Positions 8,254 through 11,962 of a stretch of DNA of 11,962 bases are shown here, one piece after another. Positions within the stretch are counted from its first letter, which is position 1. The number at the start of each line of letters is the position of its first letter. The stretch comes from an uncultured Flavihumibacter sp. (GTDB taxonomy: Bacteria > Bacteroidota > Bacteroidia > Chitinophagales > Chitinophagaceae). The translations under genes and the position numbers were made by a program. The stretch covers positions 1 to 11,962 of the forward strand of contig CAMLPA010000058.1 in assembly GCA_946481605.1 (NCBI GenBank). Reading direction: 5' to 3'. Below the pieces are notes generated by a model, which was given only the letters and a program-made list of their open reading frames with translations, ran no database searches and was not told where the DNA came from.

Positions 8254-10203
8254 ATGAACCATCCCTCTAAAAACCGCTTCCACCTGCCAAAGCTAAGGCT
8301 GCTCGTTACCCTTCTGATGGTAACCTGCTGCGCCCAGGCCCAGCGCAACCTGCTAAGCAATGCCGCAAAAGAAAATTCTGAAGCGATGGAAATGCGGTAT
8401 ATCGAATCCTGGCGCACGGCCCGGAAGATCAGGCTCAACAAAGCCATTGCCGCTTTACCCGACAGCGTGAAATCGCGCCTGATCGCCGCTGCCGAAACAG
8501 CTTTAACTTTCGACTGGCCAGTGCTCCCCTCTTCGCTTTACATGGACTATAAACTTACCGGCACCCGTGTGAACTATGAAAGAAAAAGCAGCGAACGAAG
8601 AAGGATATTCTCCCAACTGGTGATCGGTGAAATACTGGAAAAGAAGGGCCGTTTTATCCCCCAGATCACCAACGGATTATGGGCCATGCTGGAAGAAAGT
8701 TCCTGGGTGGCGCCCGCGCACATCGTGGTGCAGAAAGGAGGTGCGGGATTACCCGATCCCTTCCAGGAATACATTGACCTTAACGCTGCAAGAACGGCGG
8801 TTTCCATTGCGGAGACCTGGTTCATGCTGAAAGAGCCGCTGTTAAAGTACGCGCCTTTTACCGGGAATAAAATTATGTATGAGTTGCACAAACGGATCTT
8901 CTCTCCATATTTGTCCCACCGAGATTTCTGGTGGATGGGTTTCGGTAAGGGACTGGTCAACAATTGGAACGCATGGGTAAATACCAACTGTCTGCATGCG
9001 GCTTTTCTCACCCTTGCACCTGGTGATTCTCTCCGCAATATCACCGTTAAAATACTGGAGAGTACAGATAACTTCATCAACCGGTATCCTGAAGATGGTG
9101 GCTGTGATGAGGGACCCAGTTATTGGAACGAAGCTGGTGGTAAACTGATCAGACTGTTACAACTGCTGGATGAAGCGAGTAATAGCGCTTTGAATTTCAG
9201 CAACCAGCATGTGCTTCACAACATGGGCACTTACATTATGAAGATGCAGGCTTCGGAAGAGTATATGGTTAACTTCGCCGATGCCCATGCGAAGGGTATG
9301 CCCCATGCAGAAAGTGTTTTCCGGTTCGGGACATATTTTAAGGACAACCAACTGCGGTCCTTTGCCGCATTTCTTTTTAAGAAAGAACACCATTCAGTTC
9401 CAGCGGGTGATGTAACAGATTTTCTTGCCACGGCAGATGTCTTCGCACAAATTCAATCCACGCCCGCCCTTGCACCGCTTCCTCTGCAATCCTGGCTGCC
9501 GGACCTGCAGGTGCTTACGATGCGCAGCAGTGCAGGTTCAGAAAAAGGCTTCTTCGCCGCCATCCAGGGCGGTCACAACAATGAAAGCCATAACCACAAC
9601 GATGTAGGCAATTTTATACTGTTCGCCAATGGGAAACCTGTTCTTATTGATGCAGGCGTTGGCGTGTACACGAGTAAAACATTCAGCAGCAGTCGTTATG
9701 AGCTTTGGAACATGCAGTCGGGCTGGCACAATACGCCCACAGTGAATGGGATGATGCAGAAAGAGGGAAGGAAGTTCGCGGCCAGGGACATAAATGTGTC
9801 GGTTAAAAATAATGCCACCGCTTTAAAGATGGACATCGCGGGCGCCTATCCAAATAGTGATAGGGAAGATAGGTGGTTCCGCACCTTCACATTAGATCGG
9901 GATAAAAACACGTTTCTGCTGAAAGAAGAAGTGGTGCTGAAAAAAGCTGATGTCCCTTCGGCGTTGAATTTTATTGCCGTGGTCAACCCTGATATTTCCC
10001 GTCCGGGACGGCTTGGGTTTCCGGGTACGGGTGTTATAATGGAATACGATACTAAGTTGTTCACCGTGCACAAAGAAGAAAAGCAGGTGGAAGATGAGCG
10101 TATTGCCGCCAATTGGGGTCCGGTGATCTACCGGGTAAAGCTGGTGATGAAAAAAGCTGTTCCGCAGTTTTCGCATGTTATCCGTTGGAAGGTGGAGAAA
10201 TAG
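8254..10203 (+). CDS. Secreted heparinase II/III-like protein, probable polysaccharide lyase
   Basis: Probably cleaves a uronic-acid-containing polysaccharide by beta-elimination. The fold is recognisable but the PL family is not assigned. The protein has 649 residues, within the usual 600-750. The signal peptide (basic start, LLVTLLMVTCCAQA) ends at Ala29 before Gln30. The two Cys do not form a valid lipobox, so it is probably a soluble secreted protein. Residues about 40-350 are the helical (alpha/alpha)-toroid part, with NNWNAWVNTNCLHA (236-249) and EDGGCDEGPSYW (280-291), the latter typical of heparinase II/III-type enzymes. Residues about 400-649 are the beta-sandwich part, with GGHNNESHNHNDVGNF (439-454; His441, His446, His448), then a Tyr482 region and WHNTPTVNG (491-499). 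His, Asn and Tyr in these blocks are catalytic candidates. The ATG at 8254 directly precedes the signal peptide. Its position behind GH2 and GH29 suggests a shared substrate. Confidence 0.88.
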   Translation: MNHPSKNRFHLPKLRLLVTLLMVTCCAQAQRNLLSNAAKENSEAMEMRYIESWRTARKIRLNKAIAALPDSVKSRLIAAAETALTFDWPVLPSSLYMDYKLTGTRVNYERKSSERRRIFSQLVIGEILEKKGRFIPQITNGLWAMLEESSWVAPAHIVVQKGGAGLPDPFQEYIDLNAARTAVSIAETWFMLKEPLLKYAPFTGNKIMYELHKRIFSPYLSHRDFWWMGFGKGLVNNWNAWVNTNCLHAAFLTLAPGDSLRNITVKILESTDNFINRYPEDGGCDEGPSYWNEAGGKLIRLLQLLDEASNSALNFSNQHVLHNMGTYIMKMQASEEYMVNFADAHAKGMPHAESVFRFGTYFKDNQLRSFAAFLFKKEHHSVPAGDVTDFLATADVFAQIQSTPALAPLPLQSWLPDLQVLTMRSSAGSEKGFFAAIQGGHNNESHNHNDVGNFILFANGKPVLIDAGVGVYTSKTFSSSRYELWNMQSGWHNTPTVNGMMQKEGRKFAARDINVSVKNNATALKMDIAGAYPNSDREDRWFRTFTLDRDKNTFLLKEEVVLKKADVPSALNFIAVVNPDISRPGRLGFPGTGVIMEYDTKLFTVHKEEKQVEDERIAANWGPVIYRVKLVMKKAVPQFSHVIRWKVEK

Positions 10204-10211
10204 GTTTTTGA

Positions 10212-10244
10212 GTACCAGCGGTGGCACCGGGTACCCCGTATTTT
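10212..10244 (+). terminator. Candidate rho-independent terminator after the lyase-like gene
   Basis: Nine bases after the TAG stop, GTACC (10212-10216) pairs with GGTAC (10230-10234), and an inner CGGT (10219-10222) pairs with ACCG (10226-10229). That leaves a 3-base loop and a 2-base bulge. After the hairpin come CCCGTA and a short T4 run (10241-10244). The stem is GC-rich, but the T tract is short and offset, so efficiency is doubtful. A smaller 5-bp inverted repeat, ACCGA/TCGGT, lies just after it (10246-10260). Confidence 0.4.
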
Positions 10245-10320
10245 CACCGAACCTGTCGGTTTCCGCAAAACTGGCATACCCCGTGTAAATACCACTCCTC
10301 CGTATGTTTTTTCACCGTAT
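10232..10320. repeat. Cluster of short direct repeats upstream of the sigma factor gene
   Basis: Several short words recur within 90 bp of non-coding DNA. CCGTAT occurs at 10236, 10300 and 10315, with a CCGTGT variant at 10281. TACCCCGT occurs at 10232-10239 and 10277-10284. TTTTCACCG occurs at 10241-10249 and 10309-10317. Copies start 45, 19 and 15 bp apart, so the spacing is not a simple helical period. Such a set directly in front of a regulatory operon could be operator half-sites or a decayed local duplication. Each word is short and chance is not excluded. Confidence 0.4.
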
Positions 10321-10350
10321 TTGACCCCTTGGTTCCACTGTACTAACTTG
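10320..10350 (+). promoter_or_regulatory. Weak candidate Bacteroidota-type promoter for the sigma/anti-sigma operon
   Basis: TTTG (10320-10323) is followed after 20 bp by TAACTTGC (from 10344). These resemble the Bacteroides -33 TTTG and -7 TAnnTTTG elements at acceptable spacing. The -7 element matches poorly at its last two positions. A start point a few bases after 10350 would leave a very short leader of some 13-17 nt before the TTG codon at 10370. It is the best promoter-like pair in this gap, but it is only suggestive. Confidence 0.3.
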
Positions 10351-10367
10351 CAGGGGTTAAAGCCCTG
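10351..10367 (+). promoter_or_regulatory. Small hairpin abutting the sigma factor start codon
   Basis: CAGGG (10351-10355) and CCCTG (10363-10367) form a 5-bp stem with a 7-base loop, ending two bases before the TTG start at 10370. The AGGGG in its left arm is the only Shine-Dalgarno-like stretch here and would be hidden in the stem. The hairpin could lower translation of the sigma factor. If transcription starts near 10355, the left arm would be mostly absent from the mRNA, so the hairpin and the candidate promoter are partly competing readings. Confidence 0.3.
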
Positions 10368-10369
10368 GT

Positions 10370-10969
10370 TTGACTGCTCCCACTTTTCATACCGATCCCG
10401 ACCAACTGCGGAAGATCGCCGCAGGCGATACCGCCGCGTTTGAAGTATTCTTCCTTCAGGCCTGGGACTATGTGTATGGCATCGCGATCAGGCTCACCAA
10501 ATCCCCGGAAATAGCAGAGGATCTTGCACAGGAGATTTTTATCCGTGTATGGAGCAACCGCGCCAGACTGGCTGATCTCGATAACTTCCCCGCCTTTCTC
10601 TACACGGTTTCCCGTAACCTGGTGTACGATCATCTCCGGAACAAAGTATTCCGCGAAGAGAACATGGAAGCGTTGCATGATTACTTCAATACAGGTACTG
10701 AGTCTCCCGATTTTATGGAACGCAAAGAACAAAGGGCCCAATTGAATGAGGCCATTGGCCGTCTTTCACCCCAGTTGAAGGCCGTTTTTACACTCAGTTA
10801 CCTGGAAGGATTGAACCATACACAGATCGCTGAAAAGCTGGGTATTACACCTGTTTCTTCCCGTGTTTTTCTCGCCAGGGCGGTGTCCAGACTCCGGAAA
10901 ATGTTGCTGCCGCTGTGGTGGCTGTTAACAGCCCTGAAATTTTTTTTCCCGGCGGTGTTAACGTTTTGA
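10370..10969 (+). CDS. ECF RNA polymerase sigma factor, FecI-like (Bacteroidota type)
   Basis: Directs RNA polymerase to a small set of promoters, typically those of a SusC-type transporter, and is held or activated by the FecR-like protein encoded next. The protein has 199 residues. Sigma region 2 spans about 22-90, with AEDLAQEIFIRVWSNR (49-64) and the DNA-melting stretch FPAFLYTVSRNLVYDHLR (73-90). Region 4 spans about 121-178, with the helix-turn-helix LNHTQIAEKLGITPVSSRVF. The start is TTG at 10370: a stop lies only 10-12 bases upstream in frame, no ATG or GTG lies between, and the first internal ATG would remove region 2. The last 22 residues are strongly hydrophobic (MLLPLWWLLTALKFFF...), an unusual tail encoded partly by an 8-T run at 10940-10947. 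One T more or less there would change the final residues. A 44-bp gap precedes the anti-sigma gene. Confidence 0.93.
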   Translation: MTAPTFHTDPDQLRKIAAGDTAAFEVFFLQAWDYVYGIAIRLTKSPEIAEDLAQEIFIRVWSNRARLADLDNFPAFLYTVSRNLVYDHLRNKVFREENMEALHDYFNTGTESPDFMERKEQRAQLNEAIGRLSPQLKAVFTLSYLEGLNHTQIAEKLGITPVSSRVFLARAVSRLRKMLLPLWWLLTALKFFFPAVLTF

Positions 10970-11013
10970 TCATACAGCCGTCATCCTTATAACCACTTTG
11001 TACCAACTACGTT

Positions 11014-11962
11014 ATGGAAAAACAATCCCTCCAGGAACTGGCGGATCGTTACCTGAACGACCGTATTACGCCCCGGGAACTCGACAGGCTGCATGAGGCC
11101 ATGCGTTCCGGAGAAATGTCTCCTGATGCGTGGGACCCTGCACTGGTGCAGGCCTTCAATGAAATATCGCCTGCCCCTCCTGCCGGGGAAAGCGATAAGC
11201 AGCAGGTATTACATCATATAAAGCAACAAATCTCAGAAGAAAACAGGCCGAAAGTGATAGGCTTCCGCCGAAGATGGCTTAGGGCAACTGCTGCCGCAGC
11301 CGCGGTGGCCGCAGTGGTGATCACCGGATTCTACCTTTTCTCTCCAGATAAAAATATTATTCAGCAAGCTGATGCCGCGCCCGGCGGCAACCATGCCACG
11401 CTCGTTCTAGCGGATGGAAAGGTGATTGTTCTGGATCAGCAAGGTGTTGGCGCATTGGCGGAACAACCGGGGATGAAACCCGTAAAATCAGGGGATGATC
11501 TCCTCGTTTATACCGGGGAAAATAACGGAGGACCAACGGTAGAAAACACCCTGCAAACGCCAGAGGGCGGGCAATATAGTGTGGTGCTTCCGGATGGCAC
11601 ACGGGTATGGTTAAACGCTGCCAGCGCATTAAAATACCCCAGCGCTTTTACGGGTAAGGAGCGCCGGGTTGAACTTTCAGGGGAAGCCTATTTCGAAGTG
11701 AAAAAGAATACGGAAATGCCGTTCCGCGTGTACGCCAGAGGTATGGAACTGGAGGTGCTGGGTACACATTTTAACGTAATGGCATATCCGAATGAAAAGG
11801 AGATCAGGACAACACTCACAGAAGGTGCGGTGAAACTCCAACAGGGAAAGGCTTCCACTCAATTACAGCCAGGTTCGGTTGCCAGTATCGCGCCAGGAGC
11901 AGAAAATTTTGAGCAACATACGGCCAATGAAGCACATGAACTGGCGTGGAAAAACGGGCTGT
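11014..11962 (+). CDS. FecR-like anti-sigma factor / transmembrane signal transducer, 3'-truncated by window edge
   Basis: Inner-membrane protein that binds the ECF sigma factor in the cytoplasm and receives a signal from a TonB-dependent transporter in the periplasm. The frame runs from ATG 11014 without a stop to the window end, giving 316 visible residues. Residues 1-85 form the cytoplasmic sigma-binding part (QELADRYLNDRITPRELDRL...). R86-R87 just before a single transmembrane helix at about 90-109, rich in Ala and Val, fit an N-in topology. The periplasmic FecR domain carries the usual signatures: NTLQTPEGGQYSVVLPDGT, VWLNAASALKYPSAF, VELSGEAYFEV and LGTHFNVMAYP. The visible end, ELAWKNGL, is where the family normally enters its C-terminal DUF4974-like domain, so about 70-90 residues are probably missing. 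It follows the sigma gene by 44 bp, the standard pair order. A SusC-type transporter gene is expected next, outside the window. Confidence 0.95.
   Translation, partial: MEKQSLQELADRYLNDRITPRELDRLHEAMRSGEMSPDAWDPALVQAFNEISPAPPAGESDKQQVLHHIKQQISEENRPKVIGFRRRWLRATAAAAAVAAVVITGFYLFSPDKNIIQQADAAPGGNHATLVLADGKVIVLDQQGVGALAEQPGMKPVKSGDDLLVYTGENNGGPTVENTLQTPEGGQYSVVLPDGTRVWLNAASALKYPSAFTGKERRVELSGEAYFEVKKNTEMPFRVYARGMELEVLGTHFNVMAYPNEKEIRTTLTEGAVKLQQGKASTQLQPGSVASIAPGAENFEQHTANEAHELAWKNGL

Noticed and set aside
8178..8447. 89-residue minus-strand frame spanning the REP-like element (its end reads SPPSPLPGGEGR)
   Set aside because: The C-terminal part is just the translated palindrome and the rest is antisense to the lyase-like signal peptide region. 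Such peptides are a known annotation artefact of this kind of repeat.
11357..11629. 90-residue minus-strand frame in the FecR region
   Set aside because: It is antisense to a well-conserved FecR domain that runs open to the window end.

Overview
The window looks like a carbohydrate-utilisation region of a Bacteroidota chromosome. Within that phylum the Chitinophagaceae (Chitinophaga/Niastella-like) are a reasonable guess, but this is not proven. The evidence is a SusC/SusD pair, a FecI-type ECF sigma factor followed by a FecR-type anti-sigma factor, secreted glycoside hydrolases directly behind susD, and start codons mostly lacking Shine-Dalgarno sequences. Every supported gene is on the + strand. 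The first and last genes are cut by the window edges.

Layout. 1-7890 is a tight gene string: SusC-like TonB-dependent transporter (5' end missing), SusD-like lipoprotein, a GH2 exo-glycosidase (beta-galactosidase type) and a GH29 alpha-L-fucosidase. The gaps are 11, 28 and 3 bp, which indicates one operon. 7891-8253 is a 363-bp AT-rich gap with no gene. It ends in a GC-rich REP-like palindrome that almost touches the next start codon. 8254-10203 encodes a secreted heparinase II/III-fold protein, probably a polysaccharide lyase. 10204-10369 holds a candidate terminator, a cluster of short direct repeats, a weak candidate promoter and a small hairpin beside a TTG start. 10370-10969 is the ECF sigma factor. 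11014 to the window end is the FecR-like anti-sigma factor. It is open at the 3' edge.

How it works together. SusC/SusD would capture and import oligosaccharides across the outer membrane. The GH2 and GH29 enzymes would trim terminal beta-linked sugar (probably galactose) and alpha-L-fucose in the periplasm or at the surface. The lyase-like protein would cut a uronic-acid-containing chain. The combined enzyme set points to a fucosylated, galactose-containing, probably acidic glycan, but no specific substrate can be read from the sequence. The sigma/anti-sigma pair normally sits just upstream of the transporter it controls. It therefore probably opens a second locus lying to the right of the window, rather than controlling the susCD genes seen here.

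No RNA genes, CRISPR arrays, insertion sequences or phage genes were recognised. I did not find a clearly novel multi-gene system. The most unusual points are the class of the lyase-like protein, the REP-like element in its leader, the repeat cluster before the sigma gene, and the sigma factor's hydrophobic tail and TTG start.
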